Below, piece after piece: positions 49,357 to 58,993 of a stretch of 64,000 nt of DNA. How positions within the stretch are numbered: the stretch's first letter is position 1; every line of letters begins with the position of its first letter. Location: contig NZ_CP079946.1 of the NCBI RefSeq assembly GCF_019968905.1, positions 3,038,001-3,102,000 of the forward strand, written 5' to 3'. Source of the DNA: Corallococcus sp. EGB (lineage in GTDB: Bacteria > Myxococcota > Myxococcia > Myxococcales > Myxococcaceae). A program made the translations under genes and the position numbers. Under the pieces are notes generated by a model. The model had not been told where the DNA came from and searched no databases. It was given only the letters and a program-made list of their open reading frames with translations.

Positions 49357-50718
49357 TCAGCTCCGGCGCTCCAGCGACATGGGGAGCGCCCCCCTGGGCC
49401 GCAGCGTCACGTTCGACTCCGCTTCCATCGTGAAGCCGGGCGCCGCGCGCAGGCGGTAGCGCCGGGCCACCGTGGCCAGCAGGAGCTGGGCCTCCATCAA
49501 CGCGAAGCTGTTGCCGATGCACTGCCTTGGCCCGCCGCTGAAGGGGAAGTACGCGAAGCGGTGCCGCTTCGCGGCGGCCTCGGGGGCGAAGCGCTCCGGA
49601 CGGAACGCGTCCGGCTCCTCCCAGAAGTCCGGGTGTCTCTGCGTGACGTAGGCGCTCACGTCCACCCAGGTTCCCTTCGGAATGTGGAACCCACCGACGA
49701 CGTCATCCTCCTTCACGGCGCGGCTGATGACGATGACGGGGGGGTACAGCCGCATCGCCTCCTCCACGACCTGCCGCGTGTATCCAAGCTTCGGCACGTC
49801 CTCCATCGTGGGCGCGCGTCCGCCCAGCACCGCGTCCAGCTCCGCGTGCAGCCGCGCCTCCACCTCTGGATGCATGGACAGCAGGGCCCACGTCCAGCTC
49901 AGCGCCGTGGCGGTCGTCTCATGGCCGGCGAGGAGCATGGTCATCACCTCACTCCCCAGCTGTTCGTCCGTCATGCCCTCGCCGGTGTCCTCGTCGCGCG
50001 CGAGCATCAACATGGAGAGCAGGTCGCCGGTGTCCTCGCTGCGCTGGCGCCGCGCGGCGATGATGCCCTGCACGGTGTCGCGCAGCGTGGCGCGCGCCCG
50101 CCGGAAGGCCCGGTCGTAACGCGTGGGGAGCACGGGCGGCAGCATCCGGAAGGTGCGGAAGCGCTCCGTCATCTGTTGGCTCAGCTCGGTGAAGGACGCG
50201 CCGACCCGTTCGGTCTGGTCCTCCACGGACGTGCCGAAGAGGGCCTCGCCGACGATGCCCAGCGTCAGCCGCATCATCTCCTCGTTGACGCCCACGGCTG
50301 TTCCGTTCGCGGCCGCCGGTTCCCATCGCTGGAGCATCGCTTCCGTCCGGCGGACCATGCCCGCGGCCATGCCCGCGATGCGCTGCCGGTGGAAGGCGGG
50401 CTGGGCGAGCCGCCGCTGCCGGAGCCAGAAATCCCCTGTGCTCGTGAGCAGGCTATCGCCGGTGATCCACCGGCCCATGCGGTACGCGAAGTGGTCCTTC
50501 GTGTAGTTCTTCACGTGCTCCTGCAACACGTGCTTCACGCCGTCCGGATGCGCGATGAGGTGCGAGCGCATCGGGCCCAGCCGGTAGCGCACCACGTCCC
50601 CGTACTGCCGATGGAGGTCTCCCAGGCAGGCCAGGACGTCGCGGCGCACCTCGGGCAGGATGCCCATGAACACGTGGCCCCGAGGGCCTGGAGCCTGGCG
50701 GCGGACGGCGCTGGTCAT
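49357..50718 (-). CDS. Cytochrome P450
   Basis: The protein has 453 residues with no N-terminal membrane anchor, so it is soluble. The I-helix is AGHETTATALSW, the ExxR pair is in EEAMRLYPP, the PERF meander is FRPERF, and the heme-thiolate loop is FPFSGGPRQCIGNSF with the axial Cys. Sequence style resembles bacterial fatty-acid hydroxylase or CYP102-like heme domains more than camphor P450. No ferredoxin or reductase gene is nearby, so its redox partner lies elsewhere. The stop abuts the convergent response-regulator stop with no gap. Confidence 0.95.
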   Translation of the reverse strand: MTSAVRRQAPGPRGHVFMGILPEVRRDVLACLGDLHRQYGDVVRYRLGPMRSHLIAHPDGVKHVLQEHVKNYTKDHFAYRMGRWITGDSLLTSTGDFWLRQRRLAQPAFHRQRIAGMAAGMVRRTEAMLQRWEPAAANGTAVGVNEEMMRLTLGIVGEALFGTSVEDQTERVGASFTELSQQMTERFRTFRMLPPVLPTRYDRAFRRARATLRDTVQGIIAARRQRSEDTGDLLSMLMLARDEDTGEGMTDEQLGSEVMTMLLAGHETTATALSWTWALLSMHPEVEARLHAELDAVLGGRAPTMEDVPKLGYTRQVVEEAMRLYPPVIVISRAVKEDDVVGGFHIPKGTWVDVSAYVTQRHPDFWEEPDAFRPERFAPEAAAKRHRFAYFPFSGGPRQCIGNSFALMEAQLLLATVARRYRLRAAPGFTMEAESNVTLRPRGALPMSLERRS

Positions 50719-50850
50719 CGAACACGACCTCCTGGCGGGAAGTATCGCTCGTCAGGCAGCGCGTGGGGATACAGGCACCGGAATCCGCTCGGGACGCGGA
50801 ATGTTTTCCCAGGGGCGCGGCACACGGCCACGCCGGAGAGGGGCGCGCGG

Positions 50851-51450
50851 ATGATCAAGACGCTGAGGGACGCGGAGGAGCTGGTGCGCACGCGCCACGT
50901 CATCACCGAGGTGCCCACCCACGGGCCCACGTCCCTCGTCGAACAGGTCATGGGCGCCCGGCCCACCGGCAGCTGGCGCGACCACGCGAAGGGGCGGCTC
51001 GCGTACCGGCTGGGGCGCATGTTGCGCGCGTCGAAGGACGTGCTCGCGGTGCGGCTCGTGGAGGGCAAGGTCGCCTTCGTGGACCCCACGCTCTGGCCCG
51101 CCGTGTACCGCGTCGCCATGGAGCCCTCGCGCCGCCGTCCGTCCCTCCAGGGGCTGTCCCCGGACGCCCGCGCGCTGCTCACCGCCGTGGAGCGCGACAA
51201 GCGCGTCCCCCTGGACAAGGAGGGCCCGTGGACCAAGGCGCGCGAGGCCCTGGAGGAGCGCCTGCTGGTGCACGTCTCCGAGGCGCAGGAGGACGACGGC
51301 CGCCACGTCGCGGTGCTGCGCTCCTGGCGGGGCTGGGCCTCTCCCACGCTCCAGGCGGACGCGGCCCGGCTCTCCTACGAGGACGCCCAGGCGCGGCTCC
51401 GGGCGGCGTGTGACGGGGCACCTACCGGACTGGGGCCCTGGGTGTTCTAG
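50851..51450 (+). CDS. Conserved-looking protein of unknown function
   Basis: The protein has 199 residues. It has mixed helices and strands: an N-terminal helix (MIKTLRDAEELVRT), then VLAVRLVEGKVAFVDPTLWPAVYRVAM, a helical region with LSPDARALLTAVERDKRVPLD and a C-terminal EDAQARLRAACDG. The middle could be a winged-helix-like fold, but I do not recognise a family. No signal peptide or membrane segment. ATG 50851 has a GGAG site. It is divergent from the P450 gene. Confidence 0.65.
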   Translation: MIKTLRDAEELVRTRHVITEVPTHGPTSLVEQVMGARPTGSWRDHAKGRLAYRLGRMLRASKDVLAVRLVEGKVAFVDPTLWPAVYRVAMEPSRRRPSLQGLSPDARALLTAVERDKRVPLDKEGPWTKAREALEERLLVHVSEAQEDDGRHVAVLRSWRGWASPTLQADAARLSYEDAQARLRAACDGAPTGLGPWVF

Positions 51451-51463
51451 CCGCGCAGGGCCC

Positions 51464-51808
51464 TCAGGCCGCTTCGTCCAGGACCTCCAGCGCGTCCCTC
51501 ACCCCCGGCAGCCGGGCGAGCAGCTCGTACTCCGCGGGCTGGAGCATGGACACGCGGCGCCCCGCGACGCGCTCCATCCACAGCTCGATGCGGTGCTCCC
51601 CCTCGGGGTTGACCTGTCGCGAGATGCGGGCGCGGCGGCCCTCCTTGTGGCAGGCCAGGATGTCCTGCTGGAGGCTGCGCAGCCGGCGGAACACCTTCAG
51701 CGCCATCCGACCCTCGGGGGTGTCGAACGTGTGGAAGTGCCGGTTCCGCGACAGCGGCCGGCTGGGATCATGAAGCCTCTCCACGAGGCGGCGCACGAAG
51801 GGGTCCAT
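51464..51808 (-). CDS. Small basic protein of unknown function
   Basis: The protein has 114 residues, basic, with no membrane segment. The core reads FHTFDTPEGRMALKVFRRLRSLQQDILACHKEGRRARIS and HRIELWMERVAGRRVSML, a helix-strand arrangement. The family is not known to me. ATG 51808 is chosen because a longer in-frame start would overlap the divergent TPR lipoprotein gene. It converges with the preceding plus-strand gene. Confidence 0.6.
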   Translation of the reverse strand: MDPFVRRLVERLHDPSRPLSRNRHFHTFDTPEGRMALKVFRRLRSLQQDILACHKEGRRARISRQVNPEGEHRIELWMERVAGRRVSMLQPAEYELLARLPGVRDALEVLDEAA

Positions 51809-51848
51809 CGACGCAGAAGGATAACATCCGCTACCCTGTCCCTCAGCG

Positions 51849-53174
51849 ATGCCCCATCGATTTTTCCCCCGTCCCTGGACGCTCGTCCTCCTCCTGCCGC
51901 TTGCCTGCAAGGACCCTGAGACGGCGGCCGCGCAGAAGCAGGCCACCCAGGTCCAGAACTCCCTGTCACAGGGGCGTGAAGCCCTCGCGCAGGGGCAGTA
52001 CGTCCGCGCCATCTCCGAGCTGCAGAAGGCCGCCAACGCCGCGCCGGAGAGCGTGGAGCCGCTCCTCCTCCTGGCCAGGGCCCATCAGGGCGCCGGCAAC
52101 CCGGGCGCATCCATCCTCACCCTCAAGCAGGCGGAGAGCCTGATTCCGGGGACGGACCCCGTCATCCAGAAGCAGCTCGCGGACCTGTATCTGGGGGAGG
52201 GACAGACGCCCCAGGCCATCTCCACGCTCGTCGCGCTCAGGGACGAGGGCAAGCTGCCCAAGGACGACGTCCTGGCGCTGGCCCGCCTCCAGGCGCGGCA
52301 GGGCCACCCGGACGAGGCCTTCTCCACGCTGGAGCGCATCCTCCGGGAGAACCCGGACGACGCCGCGACGAAGACGGTGGAGGCTGAAATCCTCCTCATG
52401 AAGGGCGACGAGCTGCTCGCGGCCAACCTGATGGACCGGGTGCTCCAGAGCTCGCCGAGCTTCACGCCCGCGCGCCTCCTGCGCACGCGCTTCTTCCTGA
52501 TGAGCGGCGTCAACGACATGGCGGAGGCGGACCTCCAGGCCGTGCCGCCCGAGGACGCGGAAACCACGGACGTGGTGACGATGAAGGCCCGCGTGCTGAT
52601 GGCGCTCGGGCGCCCGGCGGAAGCGGAAGGCGCGCTCCGGAAGCTGCTGGAGGACGACGCGGACAACGCGGAGGCCGTCGCGTGGCTGGCGGAGATCGTC
52701 TGCGCCCAGGGCCGCGCCTCCGAGGCCCAGCAACTGGTGGACCGCGCGCTGCACCTGCGCCCGCGCTTCGCCCGCGCCCTGTACGTGCGCGGCCGCGTCC
52801 TGGAGGAGCAGGGCGACGCGCGTGGGGCGGAGGACAGCTACCGCTTCACCCTCAAGACGGAGCCCACCTTCGCGCCCGCGCTGTCGCGCATGTGGCGGCT
52901 GCACCTGAAGGCCGGACGCAAGCCGGAGGCCCAGGAGGTCCTGGAGCAGCTGACCCGCCTGAACGAGGCCACCGTGGAGGAGAAGGCCGCGCTCGCGGGC
53001 CTCTACGCCCAGTTCGAGACCCAGCTGCCGCGAGGCCGGAAGCTCATCGAGGAGGCCCTGAAGCGCGAGCCCCAGAACCCCGAGTACCTGCGCATCCAGA
53101 AGGCCATCGACAAGGCGACGCCCAAGAAGAAGAAGGCCCCGACGGGGCCCATCATCATCCGCGGGCGGCGCTGA
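51849..53174 (+). CDS. TPR-repeat lipoprotein-like protein
   Basis: The protein has 441 residues. A basic N-terminus, hydrophobic stretch and PLACK suggest a signal peptide with possible lipidation at Cys20, although the residue at -3 is not ideal for a lipobox. About ten tetratricopeptide-type helix pairs follow (YVRAISELQKAANAAPES, GDARGAEDSYRFTLKTEPT and similar), and the tail is Lys/Arg-rich (KKKKAPTGPIIIRGRR). It is likely an envelope-facing adaptor for protein-protein contact. Its last 20 bp overlap the convergent M16 peptidase gene. Confidence 0.85.
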   Translation: MPHRFFPRPWTLVLLLPLACKDPETAAAQKQATQVQNSLSQGREALAQGQYVRAISELQKAANAAPESVEPLLLLARAHQGAGNPGASILTLKQAESLIPGTDPVIQKQLADLYLGEGQTPQAISTLVALRDEGKLPKDDVLALARLQARQGHPDEAFSTLERILRENPDDAATKTVEAEILLMKGDELLAANLMDRVLQSSPSFTPARLLRTRFFLMSGVNDMAEADLQAVPPEDAETTDVVTMKARVLMALGRPAEAEGALRKLLEDDADNAEAVAWLAEIVCAQGRASEAQQLVDRALHLRPRFARALYVRGRVLEEQGDARGAEDSYRFTLKTEPTFAPALSRMWRLHLKAGRKPEAQEVLEQLTRLNEATVEEKAALAGLYAQFETQLPRGRKLIEEALKREPQNPEYLRIQKAIDKATPKKKKAPTGPIIIRGRR

Positions 53175-54474
53175 GGACGGGCGCGGAGGAGGGCAGGCCC
53201 GCCGCCTCCGCGACCACCTTCTCCAGCGCCTTGTGCCCCTTGCGCTGACCCACCGCCACCACGAGCAGGTTCTCCCGGGTGAAGTAGCGCCGGGCCACCT
53301 CGCGCACCTGCGCGGCCGTCTGCCGGTCCACCTGATCCGCGCGGTGGCCGAACGTCTCCGGGCGGCGGAACAGCTCCACGCCGCCAAACCACCCGGCCAG
53401 CTCCCCCGGCGAGTCCTGGGAGAACTCCAGCAGCATGCGGTGGCGGCGCTTGGCGCGGTTCAGCTCCTCTTCGCTCGCGTCCTTGTCGCAGAGCTCCGCG
53501 AGCACGCGCAGCGCCTCCGCCACCACCAGCGACGCCTTCTCCGGCGCGCTGGCCGCTTCGATCTCGAAGAGGCTCAGGTCGTGGTACGTGTCCAGGCCCG
53601 CCTGCACCGAGTACGCCAGGCCGCGCTTCTCCACGATCTCGAAGGGCAGCCGCGACGACAGCCCGTCGTCCAGCAGGCGCCGCAGAATCTGGAGCGCGGG
53701 GAAGTCCTCGTGCTGCTCCGGCACGGCGCGGAAGGTGAGCTTGAACTCGGTCTGCGACTCGTCATGGGAGACGAAGTGGAAGTGCGGCCCGGGACCCAGC
53801 AGCGATGGCGCGCTCTCCGTGGTGGCCTCGCCCCTGGGGAGGTGGGCGAAGGCGCGCTCGGCCAGGGCCAGCACCTCAGAATGCTTCACGCTGCCCGCGG
53901 CGGACACCACCAGGTTGCCGGCCACGTAGTGCCGGGCGAAGTGCTCCCGCACCTGCGCGTGGGTGAGGGCCTTCACGGACTCGCGGGTGCCGGCGATCTT
54001 CAGGGACAGCGGGTGGCCGGGGAACAGCAGGCGCTTGGACAGGTTGTCCAGGTCGATGTCGCGCCCCTTGTCGTCCACCTCGTCGAGCATCTCCTCCAGG
54101 ATGATCTGCCGCTCCACCTCCATGTCGGTGAGGCGGGGGCGGGTGAGCATGTCGCCGATGACGTCCAGGCCCACGCCCAGGTGCGCCGGGTGCAGCGGGG
54201 TGTAGTAGTAGCCGTGGTCGCGGGTGGTGGCGCCGTTGAGGTTGCCGCCCGCCTCCTCCACGGCCGCGTTCATCTTCACCGTGTCCGGCCAGGCCTCGCT
54301 TCCTCGGAAGAAGAGGTGCTCCAGGAAGTGGCTGACGCCGTTGTTCTCCACCGTTTCGTGGCGGCTGCCGGTCCGCACGTAGACGGCCAGGAGGGCGGTG
54401 TGCAGGTGGGGCGTTTCGACGGTGACGACGCGCAGCCCCGAGGGCAGCACGTCCCGGTACGGTGTAAAGCTCAT
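53155..54474 (-). CDS. M16-family zinc metallopeptidase (processing-peptidase-like)
   Basis: The protein has 439 residues. The inverted zinc site HFLEH (49-53) is intact, with the third ligand Glu in RQIILEEMLDE. The second, non-catalytic half contains the usual RGLAYSV and Arg/Tyr docking region. It is a single-chain processing-peptidase-like member without a clear signal peptide, so cytoplasmic or peripherally exported. ATG 54474 overlaps the stop of a histidine kinase gene (ATGA), making translational coupling likely. Substrates are unknown. Confidence 0.93.
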   Translation of the reverse strand: MSFTPYRDVLPSGLRVVTVETPHLHTALLAVYVRTGSRHETVENNGVSHFLEHLFFRGSEAWPDTVKMNAAVEEAGGNLNGATTRDHGYYYTPLHPAHLGVGLDVIGDMLTRPRLTDMEVERQIILEEMLDEVDDKGRDIDLDNLSKRLLFPGHPLSLKIAGTRESVKALTHAQVREHFARHYVAGNLVVSAAGSVKHSEVLALAERAFAHLPRGEATTESAPSLLGPGPHFHFVSHDESQTEFKLTFRAVPEQHEDFPALQILRRLLDDGLSSRLPFEIVEKRGLAYSVQAGLDTYHDLSLFEIEAASAPEKASLVVAEALRVLAELCDKDASEEELNRAKRRHRMLLEFSQDSPGELAGWFGGVELFRRPETFGHRADQVDRQTAAQVREVARRYFTRENLLVVAVGQRKGHKALEKVVAEAAGLPSSAPVLSAARG

Positions 54475-56012
54475 GCGCGAGGAAGCCTTAACACGAAGGT
54501 CGTCCCCTGGCCGGGAATACTCTGGCAGGAGAGTGAGCCCCCGTGGGCCTGGAGGATCTGCTGGCTCACCGCGAGCCCCAGGCCCGTGCCGCCCTCCTTG
54601 GTGGTGAAGAAGGGCTCGAAGAGGTGGCGGCGGACCTCCTCCGTCATGCCGTCGCCGGTGTCGCGCACGGTCACCTCCACGTCGCCGTCGCGCGGGGCGG
54701 TGGCCACGGTGAGCCTGCCCCCGGCGGGCATGGCCTCGCGGCTGTTGCGCAGCAGGTTCAAGAACACCTGCCGCAGCTGGCCCTGGTCCGCGAGCACGCG
54801 GGGCGTGTCGGGCGCGAAGTCGCGCACCACCTCCACGCCCGCGCGCACCAGCTCCTCGCGGGTGAAGTCGAGCACTCCGTCGAGCACCGCGATGATGTCC
54901 TCCGGCTCCAGGTCCGGCCGGGCGGGGCGGGCCATGCGCAGGTACTGCTCGGTGACGTCGGTGAGGCGATCCACCTCGTGGGTGACGGCCAAGAGCAGCT
55001 CGCGCGCCTCCGTGGCCGTGTCCTGCGAGTCGAAGCGCGCGCTGTCCACCGCGTCCTGGAGCAGCTCCACGTTGAGGCCGATGGAGGACAGGGGGTTGCG
55101 CACCTCGTGGACGATTTGGGCGGAGATGCGACCGACCGCGGCCAGCTGCTCCGCGCGCATCAGCGCCTCCGCCTGGGATTTGAGCTGGGCCTCGCGCGCC
55201 TGGAGCGAGCGGGCCATCTGGTCGAACTCGCGCGCGAGCAGGGCGACCTCGTCCTCGCCGCGCACGCCCAGCTGCGCGGAGTAGTCCCCCTTCCCGATGC
55301 GCGACACGCCTTCGATCAGGGTGCGCACCGGGCGCAGCGTGCGGGAGGACCACGCGGTGACGCCCACGCCCACGCCAATGGCCATGATGGACAGCGCGAT
55401 GATGGTGAGGCCCGTCCGGCGCTCGCGCTCCTCGGCGCCGTCCACGCGCTCGCGGATGCGGTTGGTCAGCGTGGCGCGCAGCACGCGCAGCTCGCGGCCG
55501 ATGGCGCTCTCCAGCTGGCGCAGCTCGGCGGTGGCGCGCGTCACCTCCTGGCTCTCCGGCGACTCCGAGGCGAGCGCGGTGAACACGGCCTCCACCGCGC
55601 GGCCGTAGGCCTGGGAGTTGCGGGCCAGCTCCGCGAAGCGCGTGTCCAGCTCGTTCACGAAGGGCACCTCGCCCTCGGGGGCGAAGGTGAGCACCTCGCG
55701 GGCCTTGGCGCGGGCGGCCTCCAGGCGCTGGGCCATCTGGGGCGCGTAGTACAGGCTCGCCAGCCGGATGAGGGCGCGGCGCGTCTCCACGCTGTTCTGC
55801 TCCAGCACGCGCTCGGTGTCCTTCTCCTGGCTGGTCTGGAAGGTCTCCAGCGCGGCGGCGTCCTGGGACAGCTGGAGGTAGCCCTGGCTGACCAGGCGGA
55901 TCTCCAGCCGGTTGCGGTGCAGCTCCGCCACGCTGAACAGGGACACCGCCCCGAACGTCAGCAGCACCAGCGCGTAGCCCAGGAAGATGCGGGTGGCGAG
56001 CGAGAGCTTCAT
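54471..56012 (-). CDS. Membrane sensor histidine kinase with HAMP domain
   Basis: The protein has 513 residues. TM1 (about 9-28), an extracytoplasmic helical sensor of about 170 residues rich in Glu/Arg and probably a four-helix bundle, and TM2 (about 200-221) come first. HAMP (about 222-275, ending GEDEVALLAREFDQMA) follows, then HisKA with His302 in VHEVRNPLSSIGLN, and a HATPase with LLRNSREA, DTGDGM and GTGLGLAV. The HEVRNPL form is typical of NtrB-like kinases. No response regulator is adjacent, so it is an orphan; it is coupled to the M16 peptidase instead. Confidence 0.93.
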   Translation of the reverse strand: MKLSLATRIFLGYALVLLTFGAVSLFSVAELHRNRLEIRLVSQGYLQLSQDAAALETFQTSQEKDTERVLEQNSVETRRALIRLASLYYAPQMAQRLEAARAKAREVLTFAPEGEVPFVNELDTRFAELARNSQAYGRAVEAVFTALASESPESQEVTRATAELRQLESAIGRELRVLRATLTNRIRERVDGAEERERRTGLTIIALSIMAIGVGVGVTAWSSRTLRPVRTLIEGVSRIGKGDYSAQLGVRGEDEVALLAREFDQMARSLQAREAQLKSQAEALMRAEQLAAVGRISAQIVHEVRNPLSSIGLNVELLQDAVDSARFDSQDTATEARELLLAVTHEVDRLTDVTEQYLRMARPARPDLEPEDIIAVLDGVLDFTREELVRAGVEVVRDFAPDTPRVLADQGQLRQVFLNLLRNSREAMPAGGRLTVATAPRDGDVEVTVRDTGDGMTEEVRRHLFEPFFTTKEGGTGLGLAVSQQILQAHGGSLSCQSIPGQGTTFVLRLPRA

Positions 56013-56135
56013 GGAGGAGGGGACAGGACATACGTCCTGGGGCGGGCGCATTACAGCGCAATCCCCGCCGCCCCGCCTGCTTCCGGCCGTCTGGACTCCA
56101 CCCCTCCGGGGAGGGGGGCTGGTAGCGTCCGCCGC

Positions 56136-57650
56136 ATGGCTCCGCGCTTCGTCCGCTCCACGCTCCTCGCTGGCCTCGTGGCCCTCACCCCCGCCTGCGG
56201 GGAGAAGGAGGTCCGCCCCTCCGTGGACCTCATCACCGCCTCCTGCGCCGGCACGCAGCCCCTGGCCGGGGTGACGCACCTGCGCTTCCGCGTGACGGGG
56301 CCGGGACTCGACACGCCGCGCGAACGGGTGTCGACGGTGGCCTGGACGGAAGCGGACGTGCCGGCCGTGCCGCAGGGCGGCGCGCGGGTACTGGAGGTGC
56401 GGGCCTACGTGGGCGCGCCGGATTCGGGCGGACGGCTGGTGGCGCTGGGCCGCACCGCGCCGTTCGAGGTGACGGAAGGGCAGGCGCCCACGGTGCGGGT
56501 GTTCCTGCGGCGGCTGGGGGAGTCCGTGCCGGTGAACCTGGCGTCCGCGCCGGGGACCTGCTCGCTGCCGGCCGAAGCGCGCGCGGCGCACACGGCCACG
56601 ACGCTGCCGGATGGACGCGTGCTGTTCACCGGAGGCTACCGGCCCGAGGCGAACGGGGCGCGCCCCGTGTCGAGGACCTCGGAGCTGTTCAACCCGGCGG
56701 ACGGCACGTTCAGCCCCGGACCGGACGTGGGCGCGCGGGCGTTCCACACGGCGTCGCTCCTGCCGGAGGGCCGCGTGTTCCTCGCGGGTGGCGCGGAGTC
56801 CTTCGCTCCCGTGACGTTGCAGCCCACGGCGCGTCTCGTGGACCCGGGGTCGGGCGCGGTCACGGAGCTCACGCCGAAGGTCGCGCGCTACCAGCACGCG
56901 GCAGCGGTGGACGCGGCGGGACACGTGCTGCTGGTGGGCGGACGCGCGGCGGATGGACGCGGGGTGTTCACGGCGGATGCCTTCGACAGTGCCTCCGGTC
57001 GCTTCGTGGACGGGGTCGGCGAGGTGCGCCGCGTCGACGCGACGCTGGTGGCCATGGAGGATGGGAAGACGCTCTTCATCGCTGGGGGCGCGGACACAAC
57101 AGGGCCTGTTCCGGAGGTCCTGTCCCTCGGCTTCAACGGGATGGACCTCGAGCGTCTGGCGAACGTTCCGCCCCGGCTGCGAGTGCCCCGCGTGGGCGCG
57201 GCCGTGGCGGTGCTGGGACGGCCGGACGAGTCCCCCCGCCCGTTGCTGGTGGGCGGCTTCGACGGTGTGGATCCCACCCAGGGCGCGCGCCCGGTGGGCG
57301 TCTCCGAGGTGCTGGAGAACGAAATGACCGTGCGCGACGGCCCGGCGTTGATGCCCCGGAGCAACCCGTGCGCGGTGACGCTGCCGGATGGCCGCGTGGT
57401 GGTCATGGGCGGGCGGGGCACGAACCCCGGCACGACGACCGCGGTGCCCTGGGCGGAGCTGATCACCCCGCACGCGGGCGCGCAGCCCACCGTGCTGGGC
57501 CTGCCGCTGATTCCGCAGCCGCGCGTGTGGCACACGTGCTCCGCGCTGCCGGATGGCTCCGTGCTCGTGGTGGGCGGCGTGGACGACAGCACCGGGGAGA
57601 TCCGCGCCAACACGGAGGCCCTGGTCGTGATGCCGCCGCCGCGCGACTGA
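56136..57650 (+). CDS. Kelch-repeat putative lipoprotein
   Basis: The protein has 504 residues. A signal sequence with TPACG suggests an exported, possibly lipid-anchored protein (Cys22). After an N-terminal beta domain (about 30-130), six or seven kelch-type blades are seen, each with a DGRVLFTGGY-like strand (LPDGRVLFTGG, LPEGRVFLAGG, GHVLLVGGR, LPDGRVVVMGG, LPDGSVLVVGG). This should form a beta-propeller on the outside of the cell, a common myxobacterial type of unknown ligand. It ends at a perfect hairpin. Confidence 0.85.
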   Translation: MAPRFVRSTLLAGLVALTPACGEKEVRPSVDLITASCAGTQPLAGVTHLRFRVTGPGLDTPRERVSTVAWTEADVPAVPQGGARVLEVRAYVGAPDSGGRLVALGRTAPFEVTEGQAPTVRVFLRRLGESVPVNLASAPGTCSLPAEARAAHTATTLPDGRVLFTGGYRPEANGARPVSRTSELFNPADGTFSPGPDVGARAFHTASLLPEGRVFLAGGAESFAPVTLQPTARLVDPGSGAVTELTPKVARYQHAAAVDAAGHVLLVGGRAADGRGVFTADAFDSASGRFVDGVGEVRRVDATLVAMEDGKTLFIAGGADTTGPVPEVLSLGFNGMDLERLANVPPRLRVPRVGAAVAVLGRPDESPRPLLVGGFDGVDPTQGARPVGVSEVLENEMTVRDGPALMPRSNPCAVTLPDGRVVVMGGRGTNPGTTTAVPWAELITPHAGAQPTVLGLPLIPQPRVWHTCSALPDGSVLVVGGVDDSTGEIRANTEALVVMPPPRD

Positions 57651-57674
57651 CGACGGCGGGCCTCCAGAAACACC

Positions 57675-57712
57675 AAGGCCCCGCGTCCCGGCGAGGGGGA
57701 CCGCGGGGCCTT
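57675..57712. terminator. Bidirectional terminator between convergent genes
   Basis: AAGGCCCCGCG-(T)CCC and GGG(GGA)-CCGCGGGGCCTT form a nearly perfect stem of about 15 bp. It separates the kelch protein gene from the convergent coiled-coil membrane-protein gene and works for both strands. Confidence 0.8.
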
Positions 57713-57735
57713 CAGGCTTCAAGCCGGGATGCGGC

Positions 57736-58815
57736 TCAGGCGTTGGACGGCGGGGCGTCGGAGGGCTTCGCCTCGCTGTCGCTGGACGCGGGCTCCGTGG
57801 CGGCCGGGGCCTCCGTGGGCGTCGCGGCGGCGGCGGCGCGGGCCTCCGCTTCGGCGCGAGCGCGGGCCTGCTCGTCGCTGCGCTGATCGCTGGCGGCGAC
57901 CTCGTCCGGCGTCAGCTCCGTGCGGTCCGCGAGCATGCCCGTCTTCTTCTCCAGGTCCTTGATGGCCCGGCGAAGCAGGTCGCGCTCCAGGAGCGTGCGG
58001 TTGAGGCGCTTCTCCAGCGCCTTGTACTTGTCCTTGCCCAGGTCGGCCTCGGACTTCGTCACGGACAGGATGCGCGCCTGCGTGTCGGCGCGGCCCTTCA
58101 GCCGGCGGACTTCCTTCTCCAGCTCCGCGGCGCGGGCGCGGTCCTTGTTGGCCGCCTGCTCCAGCCGGTTCATCTTCTCGCGGTCCGCGTCGTTCAGCTC
58201 GCGGTAGCGGCGCACGGGCTCGGCCGGGGCCACCGGCGCGGGCGTCACGGACACCGCCGCGTTCACCACGGGCTCGCTCGCGGGCGCGGCGATCTGCTCC
58301 GACGGGGCGGGGGCCGCCGGAGCGGCCACGGGCGTGGGGACGGCGGCCGGGGCGGTGACCGGAGCCTCACGGCGGCGGGGCGCGCCGCGCGACTCGGTCT
58401 CGGCGCGCAGGCGGGCGTTCTCCGTCAGGGCCTGCGCCAGCTCCGCGCGAGTCTGCTCCAGCTGGATGCTGGCGTTGCGCTCCACCTCGGCGCGGGCCTT
58501 CAGCAGGTCGTTCGAGCCCTTCTCGCCTTCCTTCTGCTCGAAGAGCTTGCGCTTGGCCTGCTTCAGCTGCTCCTTGACCTCCTGGAGCTGCGTGCGCTGC
58601 TCGTCCAGCTCCTTCTGCTTGCGCTGGACCTCCGATTCCGCCTTCGCGCGCGCCTTGCTCTCCGATTCCAGCTCGCCACGGAACGACGGCGCGGAGGAGG
58701 AAGAAGAGAGCGAGGGACGGCCCGCGTTGGCACCAGCGCCGCTCTTGTCTCCGAAGAGCAGCAGGCCGAGCGTCACGGCGAACCCGACCGATACGAGGAT
58801 GAGTGCAACCAGCAA
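57736..58815 (-). CDS. Membrane-anchored coiled-coil protein, unknown
   Basis: TTG start; 359 residues. One transmembrane helix (LVALILVSVGFAVTLGLLLF) opens the protein. Two long coiled-coil stretches rich in Glu/Lys/Arg/Gln follow (about 45-145 and 200-290), separated by a Pro/Ala/Val linker, and it ends in an Ala/Pro/Ser tail. I chose TTG 58815 because GGAGGT stands 7 nt before it; an in-frame TTG at 58842 lies upstream of that site. It probably organises something at the membrane; no family recognised. Confidence 0.75.
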   Translation of the reverse strand: MLVALILVSVGFAVTLGLLLFGDKSGAGANAGRPSLSSSSSAPSFRGELESESKARAKAESEVQRKQKELDEQRTQLQEVKEQLKQAKRKLFEQKEGEKGSNDLLKARAEVERNASIQLEQTRAELAQALTENARLRAETESRGAPRRREAPVTAPAAVPTPVAAPAAPAPSEQIAAPASEPVVNAAVSVTPAPVAPAEPVRRYRELNDADREKMNRLEQAANKDRARAAELEKEVRRLKGRADTQARILSVTKSEADLGKDKYKALEKRLNRTLLERDLLRRAIKDLEKKTGMLADRTELTPDEVAASDQRSDEQARARAEAEARAAAAATPTEAPAATEPASSDSEAKPSDAPPSNA

Positions 58816-58993
58816 GGGAACGACCTCCACAGAAGGATGCAAAAAGCGGGGCAGCCTAACTCCCGGACATGGCGCGTCAAGGCTTCACTGGCAGGCAACC
58901 CGGCGGGCCCCGCCCGCGGCGCTGGCTCGGGCCGGGAGTCCATCCGTCTTCCGGCTCCCCTGGAGGCGCGGTCCTGGGGCACGCTGGGGCCCC

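Noticed and set aside
51849-51910. Certain lipoprotein signal in the TPR protein
   Set aside because: The PLACK sequence has Pro at -3, which does not fit the lipobox well; lipidation is noted only as possible.
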